From Skeletonema tropicum (taxonomy: Eukaryota; Bacillariophyta; Thalassiosirophyceae; Thalassiosirales; Thalassiosiraceae): DNA of 64,000 nt. Positions within the stretch are counted from its first letter, which is position 1. Each line of letters starts with the position of its first letter. A program made the position numbers and the translations under genes. The stretch lies in assembly GCA_037178625.1 (NCBI GenBank), contig CM074131.1, forward strand, positions 3,720,001 to 3,784,000. Reading direction: 5' to 3'. This document shows, piece by piece, positions 11,776 through 21,799 of this stretch. The notes under the pieces were generated by a model that was not told where the DNA came from, searched no databases, and worked only from the letters and a program-made list of their open reading frames with translations.

Positions 11776-12311
11776 GCTTGTTGTGTACACTTACAGTTTC
11801 ATTTTGCTCACATTCTTCTTTGATGATCTGGCTTTACCCCGCACATATTCACATGCAACGACTTTGACTTCAATGTCATTAATACATGAGAAATGGCCAA
11901 TCCCAACTCTTATGACTTCCACATGCGCATCACTCATATATAGCCAAGCGCAGATAATCTTACTCACTTGGTATACACTTTTGTACTGAATCTGGGCCGG
12001 CCATGGTCGAGAGTGAGTTAATGGTCTATTACTCTGATTGTCCCACCCTCAACATGATGATGAAGTTTTATAAGTAGGTGGATGGGATGTCTTATTTTCT
12101 CATTTGTGAGAAGAATTAAACACCGCGGCACTCAACCTCAACGGAAAACACATTTATGAACCAAAATTATTCACTCTCACACCTCACACCTCATATCACA
12201 GATGTGAAGAAAATAAAAAGATGAAGCAAGATCAGCCAGGTAAAGAGGGAAAGAGCAATGGTGCAATCAAATTCGGTGGTCGACAAGCTGATGTAAGAAG
12301 CAATACCAAAT
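11776..12311. other. Intergenic region and presumed myosin promoter/5' UTR
   Basis: About 535 bp with no recognisable gene, between the array and the myosin ATG. No clear core promoter motif is assigned. Confidence 0.4.
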
Positions 12312-15300
12312 ATGACCAGCAGCGGTGGTGAATCAAAACCCAATAAAACCTATGTGTGGGTACGCCTACGAGACGATAATGGACGTCATAATACCCTCCT
12401 CACCTCCACAATAATAACATCTAATAATAATGCTCCTCCTCCAACAAGTCGTCGCGGCGCAGTAGGTAACAATAACAACACTGTATCAGTCAAGAAACGA
12501 GGTGCTCCCACCAACGCAGTAACAGGAGGTGCTCGATACGAAGAAGAGGATATTTGGGGATGGACTCCTGGATTTTATTGCTCCATCTCCATGGATGGTG
12601 GTGATACGACAGAGGAACGTGTCGCCTCTTCTTCTTCCGCTGCTGCTGATGGTCATACTGATTTAGAGTCACTAATCCAATTGACCCTACTACCTCTGCA
12701 CCATTCCATAGACAGCAATGACAATGACAGTAATACCTCCAACCAGACGGAATACACACTCACAGAATCACAAACTTCGGCATTACTATCCTCGGGGGAT
12801 ATCATTCTTGCGAATCAATGGGAGCAGCATGACTTTGTGAATCGATTGCAATTGGGAAATCATGATGATGGTGCCAATAATAGTGATGACGATTGTGAAT
12901 CTGATTACAATTATGGTGAAAGTGACGCGGATAGTGATGATAATGATGATGATAAGTCGATTGAACATGATCAAATTAGTCACGACCTATTCAATGAAGA
13001 ATTAGAAGAAGACAAACAACCCCCCTCCAACCTAATTGACCTAACCCACCTCCACGAATGTAGTGTCGTACACGCCTTACGATATCGATATCAACATACA
13101 CATTTGGACATGAGTCACATCTACACAGATACAGGTCCAATTTTATTGGCGGTGAATCCATTCAAGAATGATGAGAGTGGAATTTTGTATGGGGAGGAGA
13201 CTGCGAGGCGGTATAGGGTGGATGGAGAGCGGAGATGGTGGAGAGAACGGAGAAGTGGATCTGCTTCGTCGTCATCATCATCATTGTTGTCAACAACAAC
13301 AAAGAAGAATGGTGGTGGTGCACAGTATGAGACTAATACGTTGGAGGAAGAATCATTGGAATCGTCGTCGTCATCGCCACTTTCACCACATGTCTTTGCA
13401 GTCGCAGATCGAACATTTCGAACCATGATGACAAGACTTCATCCTCCAGATGCAGATTTATCTGCACCTAGCAATAACAAAACAAGCAGATCTACTACTG
13501 CAGCAAAGAGAATGTTTTCAGCACCACAAAAGCAGCAGCAACAGCGGCAGCAACAGCAAGATCAGCCCAAGGTAAGCCAATCGGTGCTTGTATCTGGAGA
13601 ATCAGGTGCGGGCAAGACTGTGACAACGAAGCTGTTGATGGGTTACCTTGCCAAACTATCAGAACAACCATCATCAGCTGGTGTCGAGTCATCATCTTTA
13701 GCTTTTGGAAATAATGATACAACTGCTACAAATACATCATCAGATGGTAACAACATGTCCATTGAAAAGAGAGTTTTGGAAAGCAACCCAATCATGGAAT
13801 CGTTTGGAAATGCTAGAACAGTGCGAAATGATAACTCAAGTCGGTTTGGCAAATATATTGAAATGGAATTCTCATCGTCATCATCATCATCAATATCGAA
13901 TCAACATTCAGATAAAGAGGTTGTCGGGGCAACCTTGGTGGGTGCATCCATCGAAACGTATCTATTGGAGAAGGTACGGTTAGTACACCAATCGCCAGGG
14001 GAGAGGAATTATCACATATTTTATGAATTGTTCAGCTTGAAGTACAATCACGAGGAGGAGGATGTCAATTCTTACTACGGCAGTGAAGAAGACCTTTTAG
14101 ATCGATTTGGATTGGGTGATTATGACATGGAAGACTTTGCTCTGATCAATACCTCAGATACATATGATCGTCGTGACGGTGTTTCGGATGCGGATACCTT
14201 TCGAGATATGACTCATGCAATGGCTGTTATGGGTATTCCTACAATGGAGCAGCATTCTGTGTTCGGTGTTTGTTGTGCACTGTTGCATGCATCGAACCTC
14301 AACTTTGTCGATATTGGTGAAGTTGAATGTGCATTAGAGACGGAGAATCCTCATTTGAAGTATGTTGTTGATTTACTTGGAATCACCCGAGATGGGTTGA
14401 ACAAGGCGCTTTGCTATTATGAAATCACTGTGGGTGGTCGTGGAGGGAAAGGTGGGGAGACACATCGAAGAGAATTGTCACAGGCTCAAGCAAAGAAGGG
14501 TGTCGAGGCATTGATTAAGGCAACGTATGGTGCAATGTTTAAGTATCTTGTGGACAGAATCAATAAATCCATCGCTGGCGACGCCAAGAGTAATGTAGGT
14601 GGGAGTTCATCGCGAAATAAACGACGAAAAGGAGAACGAGGCGGAACCATTGGTATCTTGGATATATTTGGCTTTGAGTCGTTTCAAGTCAACTCCTTTG
14701 AACAACTATGCATCAATTACTGCAATGAAGCGCTGCAACAACAATTTAATCGATTCGTTCTGCGCAATGAGCAAGAAGAGTACGATAAAGAGGGAATCCC
14801 GTGGTCATTTATTGAGTTCCCAGAGAACCAAGATGTGCTGGACTTGATTGACCAGAAACCTTCTGGTATTCTCCACATGCTACATGACCAATGTCGAACT
14901 CCAGGAGCTTCCGACAAAACATTTTCTCATTTGTTGTATGACAAATGTGCCGGTCATTCTCGATTTGAAGCCGATTCTCGGCAGGTGGCAGAGCAGCTGT
15001 TTGCAGTTCAACATTATGCTGGCCTAGTAGAATACGATGTCGAAGGATTTGTTGAGAAGAATAGAGATGAGCTTCCAAAAGAGGCATCCGACTTACTCCT
15101 ATCAAGCAGCAATGAGTTCGTGAGGACTCTTGCTGAAATTTTGCAGCCTTCTACTTCTATTGGTAGAGACAAAGTTATGTCCCCGAGAAGTGGAGGATCG
15201 TCGCAACGACCTACGGTAGGAGTTCAATTTAGCTCTCAACTTCACAGTCTTCGTAGCAAAATTGATGAAACGTCGCCTCACTATATACGCTGCCTGAAAC

Positions 15301-17393
15301 CGAACAATTTGCTAGCTCCAGATGTTTTTGATGCTGCCCTGATCGCTGATCAACTTCGATGTGCTGGTGTTATCGAAGCTGTACGAGTCAGTCGACTTGG
15401 TTACCCACAAAGATACAGTCACACTCAATTCATCTCTCGATATCGCATTCTAGGTATGAAGGCATTAAAAAAGAAGAAGAACAACCTAAAGAAGTTCAAT
15501 CCGGCAAAGGCATTGGTGCATGCTGTTAAAAGCTCTTTGAAGGTAGAGGATGACCAAGATGATGTTGGCATACAAGTAGGCAAATCAAAAGTTTTTCTCA
15601 AACGTGAAGCCTACGACGCATTAGAAAGATTGAGAAGAGACAAAATTACTTCTTCTGCTGTTGCCATTCAGAAGAATGCGAGACGTTATATCTACCAGAA
15701 GTATTACTCACAGGCCTGCACAGCAATCCTCTCAATCCAATGTTTTCTACGATGCGCTTCAGCGAAGAATGAGGTGCAGAAATTGAGGAAACAACGATGT
15801 TCAATCGTCATCCAAAGCTATTGGCGTCGGTATTTATCAAGAAAACTACTGTTATCCGCCAAGACCATTGCCATATGGAGCCAATGCCATTTGCGTGGAT
15901 CTTTGTGTAGGAAAATGTACAACGCAATGAACCATGACCGAAAAGCAATACGTATTCAATCGATTTGGCGCCGTTATGTTGCAGTAAAGACATTGAACAG
16001 GTACAAATGTGCTGCTGTGACGATACAGTGTGCTATACGATCGTGCTTCTCACGAGCAATACTGAATAGTCTCAAGTCAAATGCACGCGATCTTCATGCT
16101 GTGCAAACAGAGCGAGATTTGTTGCGACAAGAGGTTATTGAGCTCAAGAAAATGATGCGGGATCGTGACACAGCTGGGTCTATTAGCAGCGTCAACCCCA
16201 GTGCTACCGAGAAAGAAACCGAGATTGCCTCACTCCGTTCAGCTTTAGATTTCATGTCGTCGGAGAAAGAAAGACTTGCGCGTGAGTTAAACGATGCTCT
16301 CCAGGCGCTTGATAGTGTGAGAGAGCAAAAAGATACTTTACAAGAGGCGAGCAAATTGCTGCAATTAGAGATGAACAATCTTGAAGAGAGTCACATCGCG
16401 GAAATTAAGCGGCTTTCTACCGATGTAAGTGCACTGCAGAGTGAAAATCATGCTTTGAGAGAGAGAAAAGATGATACGTTGTTAGTTGTCGGAGCAACTG
16501 GGGTCTCTCACAGTCAGCCTGAGGGCAAATCTGATGCAACGTCCAACAATCATCTGCTGGAAGAGATTGCACGCCTGACTGATATCAATTCCAAACTGCA
16601 GCAAGAGAACTATGATCTTAGTGAGAAACACATTTCTCAATTTAAGGCAGCACCTGACTTTTCTCGTAGAGAGACCGTTTTGGCAGCGAATACTTCTGTG
16701 TGCACTAGTTTCACAGCTGATATTACAGACACCGAAGAAGACATGTCAAAACTTAGAGAGGAAAACCAGATCTTGCGAAAGCAGCTAGAACTGTTGAGAG
16801 GGATGGGTCCCAATACTGTCATCCCTGATGAACAAGAGTACGACGAGTCTGTTGCTCCAGGCGATGATGCTTCTGATGCAAGCTCAGAGAAAGGATTTAT
16901 CGGTGATGCGTACGCTCTGTATGCCACTTCCGGCAGCAAGTGTGACCAAGATGAGAGGATACGTCTTCAGAAGCTGATCAATGAGCTAGAAGAAGAATTG
17001 AAACAGACGAAGTACGACATGGATGACGTGACTAGAGTGAATGCATCTCTCCGGCGGGACCTTGAAAGGGCTGAATACACAAGCACCGCCCTCAATGATG
17101 AGCTTGATCTGAAATATGAAGAGTATGAGACACTTGAAGAAGATCTCGAGAAGTTCGCAGAGACGTTTGCAACTCAACATGAGGAGCTGCAGCAGATGGA
17201 AGGACGGGTCAAAAAGCTGGCATCTGAAAAAGAGGAATTACAGGCTTTAAATAATGACAAATCAGAAAAGATCATCGATCTTGAGGCAAAGTTGGAACTT
17301 GTAAAGACAGCAGAGAGTAAAGCCCCTGAATGGGTAGGTGATGAAATAGGTAAACTATGGAGTGAGATCTCGAGATTAAAGAGAGAGGAATAG
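12312..17393 (+). CDS. Myosin heavy chain, 1693 aa, intronless
   Basis: The ATG at 12312 opens an uninterrupted frame. The N-terminal about 230 residues are divergent and acidic. The motor then starts at LTHLHECSVVHALRYRY. The P-loop is GESGAGKT (about residue 430), switch I is NDNSSRFGKY (about 505) and switch II is LDIFGFESF (about 781), followed by NSFEQLCINYCNEALQQQFN. The actin-binding and converter region includes SPHYIRCLKPN and LRCAGVIEAVRVSRLGYP. About six IQ-like motifs lie at residues 1115-1255 (for example AIRIQSIWRRYV). A long coiled coil runs to the end with no recognisable globular tail domain. Poly-Ser, Asn and Gln inserts interrupt motor loops. It should be an actin-based ATPase motor with light chains on the IQ neck. 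The class is not assigned from sequence alone; diatom-specific classes are likely. Confidence 0.95.
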   Translation: MTSSGGESKPNKTYVWVRLRDDNGRHNTLLTSTIITSNNNAPPPTSRRGAVGNNNNTVSVKKRGAPTNAVTGGARYEEEDIWGWTPGFYCSISMDGGDTTEERVASSSSAAADGHTDLESLIQLTLLPLHHSIDSNDNDSNTSNQTEYTLTESQTSALLSSGDIILANQWEQHDFVNRLQLGNHDDGANNSDDDCESDYNYGESDADSDDNDDDKSIEHDQISHDLFNEELEEDKQPPSNLIDLTHLHECSVVHALRYRYQHTHLDMSHIYTDTGPILLAVNPFKNDESGILYGEETARRYRVDGERRWWRERRSGSASSSSSSLLSTTTKKNGGGAQYETNTLEEESLESSSSSPLSPHVFAVADRTFRTMMTRLHPPDADLSAPSNNKTSRSTTAAKRMFSAPQKQQQQRQQQQDQPKVSQSVLVSGESGAGKTVTTKLLMGYLAKLSEQPSSAGVESSSLAFGNNDTTATNTSSDGNNMSIEKRVLESNPIMESFGNARTVRNDNSSRFGKYIEMEFSSSSSSSISNQHSDKEVVGATLVGASIETYLLEKVRLVHQSPGERNYHIFYELFSLKYNHEEEDVNSYYGSEEDLLDRFGLGDYDMEDFALINTSDTYDRRDGVSDADTFRDMTHAMAVMGIPTMEQHSVFGVCCALLHASNLNFVDIGEVECALETENPHLKYVVDLLGITRDGLNKALCYYEITVGGRGGKGGETHRRELSQAQAKKGVEALIKATYGAMFKYLVDRINKSIAGDAKSNVGGSSSRNKRRKGERGGTIGILDIFGFESFQVNSFEQLCINYCNEALQQQFNRFVLRNEQEEYDKEGIPWSFIEFPENQDVLDLIDQKPSGILHMLHDQCRTPGASDKTFSHLLYDKCAGHSRFEADSRQVAEQLFAVQHYAGLVEYDVEGFVEKNRDELPKEASDLLLSSSNEFVRTLAEILQPSTSIGRDKVMSPRSGGSSQRPTVGVQFSSQLHSLRSKIDETSPHYIRCLKPNNLLAPDVFDAALIADQLRCAGVIEAVRVSRLGYPQRYSHTQFISRYRILGMKALKKKKNNLKKFNPAKALVHAVKSSLKVEDDQDDVGIQVGKSKVFLKREAYDALERLRRDKITSSAVAIQKNARRYIYQKYYSQACTAILSIQCFLRCASAKNEVQKLRKQRCSIVIQSYWRRYLSRKLLLSAKTIAIWSQCHLRGSLCRKMYNAMNHDRKAIRIQSIWRRYVAVKTLNRYKCAAVTIQCAIRSCFSRAILNSLKSNARDLHAVQTERDLLRQEVIELKKMMRDRDTAGSISSVNPSATEKETEIASLRSALDFMSSEKERLARELNDALQALDSVREQKDTLQEASKLLQLEMNNLEESHIAEIKRLSTDVSALQSENHALRERKDDTLLVVGATGVSHSQPEGKSDATSNNHLLEEIARLTDINSKLQQENYDLSEKHISQFKAAPDFSRRETVLAANTSVCTSFTADITDTEEDMSKLREENQILRKQLELLRGMGPNTVIPDEQEYDESVAPGDDASDASSEKGFIGDAYALYATSGSKCDQDERIRLQKLINELEEELKQTKYDMDDVTRVNASLRRDLERAEYTSTALNDELDLKYEEYETLEEDLEKFAETFATQHEELQQMEGRVKKLASEKEELQALNNDKSEKIIDLEAKLELVKTAESKAPEWVGDEIGKLWSEISRLKREE

Positions 17394-17606
17394 GAACAAG
17401 GAAGACACTCTGAAAAATAAAACGCCATCCCTGCAGGCTGGTGTATCTTGACAGCACGGTGAAAGAGCGACAAAAGTTGTTATCAACCCTAATATTATTA
17501 ATAATTGTATCAACTAAACATAAACAAAATGCTCCATGCCTAGCAAAGCCAAGCGGAACTTCTAACCGGCGCCATATGATCTCTGATTTCGCCAGGTATA
17601 AACTCT

Positions 17607-18306
17607 TCAACGCTTATCGTCCCGTGTGCGGCGTGTCCTTCGAGACGATTTTCGCTTCTGCGATTTTGATTTTGAAGCTCGTTTGCGAGGTGGAACTACC
17701 TCTTCCCTCGGAGTTGAAGCTAGAGCATAAGCTGCCAAGTCATCTTCACTATTGTAAGTAGTTGTCGATGCAGCGGTTGTTTCGTCATCAAAATCTCCAC
17801 ACGCAGCGCTGAAACAAACAGATTTCATCACCTTCGTCTCAACGAAGTCCAACCACATGGTGCCAAGAAGCTCGTGTGCTGTCTTTGGTTTCGTAGGCTC
17901 GGCCAATATTGGGTGATCATCTACCCATTTCCTAAAATCAGAAGACATTTTTTTCGTTTGTTCGTCATCCTCGACATCCTTCTTTGCATCGTCCTTTGCA
18001 TCGCCCTTTGCACCATCCGCGACAGGTTGAGAATGCGTACTCTTCTCGAGAAGTGAATTGTCTTCGCTGCCTCCAAAGTCAATTGTCTCCTTTGCAGTTT
18101 TGATCCTTTCAGTGATTTTTTCTTCTGTTACTACTTCCACCGCCTTGGCCACAGAATCTGCTACGAAGGTTGGTGTCTCGCAGCGTGATGAGCTCTTCTT
18201 TTTCAAAATGTTAAAACGCCCCTGCAGAACAGAACAATTGCATGTTAGAAAGATTGGTTTCAAAGTACAGAGTTTAATGAAAGCTACGAAGCTATTCACT
18301 TACCAT
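17607..18306 (-). CDS. Small basic-tailed protein of unknown function; first coding exon probably only ATG
   Basis: The long frame below 18299 begins only with GTG. A better model places ATG at 18306-18304, followed at once by donor GTAAGT (intron 18222-18303, 82 bp, ending TGCAG), then exon 2 at 17607-18221 starting GRFNILKKKSSS. This gives 205 aa. The middle is Lys/Glu/Asp-rich, then comes a conserved-looking FRKWVDDHPILAEPTKPKTAHELLGTMW...VKSVCF block. The C-terminus is a Lys/Arg cluster (KRASKSKSQKRKSSRRTRR) that could be a nuclear signal. I do not recognise a family. It converges on the myosin, with 213 bp between stop codons. Confidence 0.65.
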
Positions 18307-19666
18307 GTTTTTGTACCTTTGAAGATCGAGACTTAACTATGTGGTCCCCGTCGGGTAATAATGAGTATTCTCTGTGGCTACTAACGATGTTATTTGATGT
18401 AGTTGTGGCAACTATCTGATAGTTGACGTTTGTTTGCTTCCGTTGGTAGTGATATTTGTCTGCGTCCGTTGGTAGTGATACATGTCACTATCTACTTGGT
18501 ACGCTGTACGCTGGTGCCTTTTATGTGCCCTGGTGTGCCTTCTCGTTACGCATCGCGCTGCCGTTGGAGGGGAATCAAGCGAGAATCAAGGGAGAATCAA
18601 GGGGATTGAAAAATTTGTGAGAAGATGCGTTGAAACGTTTGACAAGATACCCTTGTTTGTGTCGTTACGACATCAGGATACGGAATACGGATACCGGATA
18701 CTCTCCCTTTCTTTACTCAGTTTTCCGCTGCTTCCGAAAAATGTTGGGACACTTTCTTTCAAATTTTGATGTGTTGAAGTTGACGGCCCCACAATAATGA
18801 GATGAAGATGAAATCCTCGTGGGTGGTGTTGCCTCTACTGACCATGACAAGGAGGGACTCTCCATCTAAATATTTTGATAACAAGTAGTATTTATACGAA
18901 AGTAGCCGTAATACTCGCGAGTGCATGAACATTGTTGCCCTATTCGAGCTACGGCACGTGTCAGCTATCAGCAACAAGCTAAAGAATCAACACTGTATGG
19001 TACGCTGAAGTGTCCAGGTTCCAGGTTGAGAGAATGGCTTTTCTTCAATTTGCGTTTCGAGAACATTGAATGAGTGTGAAGCTGCCAAACTGTCATCATC
19101 GGCAAGTTGTTCGGCAATTACCAGAACTACTTCGCAATTGAGCTACCACCTTGCACGTAAGGAGCCGGAGTAGTACGTTTCTCCTGCGACATCACTCTAT
19201 TCCTGCTCAGATCTTGCTTGTGCCTCTCCACTATCAATGGAAGATGTTCCACCAAAATTAGATCTTGCAAGATGAGCTTACTTATTACTTATACCGTAAT
19301 GGAGATACATTCAACAAGTCTATTACGAGCCTGGAAAAAGATGATCTAACAGCGGAAGCTCAACTACGAATTTCAAATCAACTTTAAAAAGTTACATGCC
19401 CAAATTGACGTTCTCAAGGAAGAGCCAAAGGAAAGGAACGAGTCGTTGAAGCAATTCGAAGAGAACTACGAAGCACAACATCATGAGATGCAAATTGAGA
19501 ACGGTGCTTCAGGATCGAATAGACATCTGGGATATTCAAATCAATAGAAGGACGCAGCAACAGTAAGGAATACAAAGATATTTGGCTCATGAACAAGGAA
19601 GATAAACCGGAACAACACTACCATGCATCTGAACAACATAATTTTAATAGTATCAAATCCTAACAG
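18307..19666. other. Intergenic region with a possible coiled-coil gene remnant
   Basis: About 1.36 kb. The phrase CGTTGGTAGTGATA occurs twice near 18442-18480. Between about 19383 and 19545 on the plus strand there is an open stretch reading FKKLHAQIDVLKEE... then QFEENYEAQHHEMQ before a stop. It resembles a coiled coil but has no start or upstream exon that I can support. No complete gene seen. Confidence 0.3.
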
Positions 19667-21196
19667 TTACATCATCTTCTTCATTGCAATACCACAACCA
19701 GCAACCACTGCTGAAATGGCGAGAGTAAAAAACTTCCACATTGAAGACTTGGGTTTTTCAACAATCATCCCAGTGTTGCGCTCAAAGAACTCACGACGAA
19801 TACGATCATTGACAGCACGATGAGTAGACAAAATGCCCTGCTCTGTCGCCTTCTGATACACATCTGCCAACGAGTACCCAGTCCTTCCAATATAAACTTG
19901 GCAATCAGGGTCAACCAATCGAGGGAATAATTTATTCAAACCACCTCGAATCAATCCTTTAACCATCGTTCTAGCACCAACTTTTGTGTCAAAGCAGTAC
20001 AAATGAAGGGCAAGGTCAGTCAAAGCATTACCTTCTGGAACGCGTATCCTGGAATATTCAGGAAGTACCTTGTCCAAATCATCCTCAAACTCGCCAAGTA
20101 GTTCATACAGCTTTTGAGCATCACGTAGTGCAGTATTCATGCCCATACCAATAGAAGGCGATGTGGCGTGTGCAGCATCCCCACAAAGAACAATTTTAGC
20201 CTCAACGCTGCTGTATTTGTTGCAATGGACCATACCAGTTCTATTCCATCGTTGATTGACCCACTGCGTTGCAAGATCCATGTATCCCTCCTCACTCAGC
20301 TTGAAGCATTTAAAGTTCTTCTTGAAGAATTCACATACCACTCCGATGTCATCCGACTTGATATCATCACTGATATGATCATCAAAGTGATTATGGGACA
20401 CTCCCATGGACATATTTATCATCCCTCCCGTTTCTGGCAATACAATCCCATTGAAATGAGGAATACAGTTGGGCATGAGACTGAGAGCAGTGGGGTTGAC
20501 ATCCTCAGGACATTTGATATGAACAGCCTTGAAGCATTGAAAGATATCACCAATGGACATTTCAAAATCAAAATGCTTCTTCACCATCGCTTCCCTAACA
20601 GTTGATCGTACACCATCAGCCCCAACCAATAAATCATACGAAATGTACTCTTCCTCACTTGTCTGCTTGTTCCTCACCAGGACACGATGATTCGCATGAT
20701 CAACATACAACATCTCCGTATCATACTTGGCGTGATAATGCTCATTTCCCTTCAAAACCTCATAAGCATATCTAGCCAAACCAGCCACAATAAAGTTACG
20801 ATCCACAATAAAATTTTCAGTCTCAGTCGCATCCCCTTCCGATGTAGGTACAGCACCCACACTAATCTTTTTCGATCCCAAAAAGATGTTGACTTCCTTC
20901 ACATCCACTCCAATCCCACTAATGTAATTCTCAAACAAATCCGGAACCGAACGAACCGCCTCAAGTCCATGGTTGGCAAGACCAATCATCCAGGAGCGAT
21001 GGGATTGGAGTTCCTCTTCGTTGAGTGCACCCAAGTCGGACCGACTTTCGATCATGGTTGTTTCGTAGATGATGCGGGAGGTTGTGGAGGATGTCTTGTT
21101 GCGGTGGTGGAGGAGGGCCTGGAGGAGCAAACCGCCGGGACCGGCGCCGGCGATGATTACTCGGCGTGTTTCGATGGCGTTGGGTGAGCGGCGCAT
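19667..21196 (-). CDS. FAD-dependent monooxygenase, kynurenine 3-monooxygenase-like, tail-anchored
   Basis: 509 aa, intronless, ATG at 21196. The dinucleotide fold VIIAGAGPGG is at residues 13-22. The FAD/NAD(P)H motif DLLVGADGVRS lies near residue 190. The second FAD motif LCGDAAHATSPSIGMGMN is near 337-354. The segment YSRIRVPEGNALTDLAL matches the helix after the FAD motif in kynurenine 3-monooxygenases. The last about 25 residues are a hydrophobic segment followed by KKMM, a possible tail anchor, as in KMO of the mitochondrial outer membrane. Family members hydroxylate aromatic or related substrates with NAD(P)H and O2. The substrate here is not provable. Zeaxanthin-epoxidase or salicylate-hydroxylase-like enzymes are alternatives. 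Confidence 0.8.
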   Translation of the reverse strand: MRRSPNAIETRRVIIAGAGPGGLLLQALLHHRNKTSSTTSRIIYETTMIESRSDLGALNEEELQSHRSWMIGLANHGLEAVRSVPDLFENYISGIGVDVKEVNIFLGSKKISVGAVPTSEGDATETENFIVDRNFIVAGLARYAYEVLKGNEHYHAKYDTEMLYVDHANHRVLVRNKQTSEEEYISYDLLVGADGVRSTVREAMVKKHFDFEMSIGDIFQCFKAVHIKCPEDVNPTALSLMPNCIPHFNGIVLPETGGMINMSMGVSHNHFDDHISDDIKSDDIGVVCEFFKKNFKCFKLSEEGYMDLATQWVNQRWNRTGMVHCNKYSSVEAKIVLCGDAAHATSPSIGMGMNTALRDAQKLYELLGEFEDDLDKVLPEYSRIRVPEGNALTDLALHLYCFDTKVGARTMVKGLIRGGLNKLFPRLVDPDCQVYIGRTGYSLADVYQKATEQGILSTHRAVNDRIRREFFERNTGMIVEKPKSSMWKFFTLAISAVVAGCGIAMKKMM

Positions 21197-21799
21197 GATG
21201 CTCTTCGTTGTTTTTCAAAATGTTTATGGAGACCATTTCATGCTTCATCATCGTTAAACCACATCTCTTCGTTCCTTCACGAGTAAGTGTTGTGTAAGTA
21301 CTTATAGTGACTTTGAGTGAGTCAGCGCCCAGCAGGAGTCAGCGCAGGCGCGAGGCAGTCACGCCACGCAGGTTCTCCATTTTCTTTGCTGTCACATCAG
21401 ACAAATAACTGACGTGGATTTCCATATCAAGTGTACTTAAGGTACCTACCTTTAAGTAGCCCATCATCGACACATTTTTTGGCTTATGGTTCATGTCACA
21501 CTTCACAGCATTCTCGACTGGAGACTGGGAGACTCTACCGATGAATTCCAGAGCCTTACTAATACTGTCGCTGTCATGAGCGTTGTCATCAGAAGCCTAC
21601 AATCATGTGAATGGATTTCAGAGCTCTCTTTCGCCATTGAACACACATATTCGTGGAGGAGGATTGGGGGATGGGCCACAAGAAAGATTCGCCCTTCTGT
21701 TGCTGCAAAAACTTCCTTGGCTGATTCCGCCACAGCATCGGTAGATGCTTCGATTGAAAGTACCACAGATGGGGCTTCATAGTAGTTGCAGTAGTTCAA
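21197..21799. other. Intergenic region
   Basis: About 600 bp between the flavoprotein start and the retroelement remnant. No supported gene or motif. Confidence 0.4.

Noticed and set aside
19383..19545. Gene fragment derived from the neighbouring myosin tail
   Set aside because: The similarity (FEENYEAQHHEM against FAETFATQHEEL) is short and of low-complexity coiled-coil type. Not enough to claim duplication.
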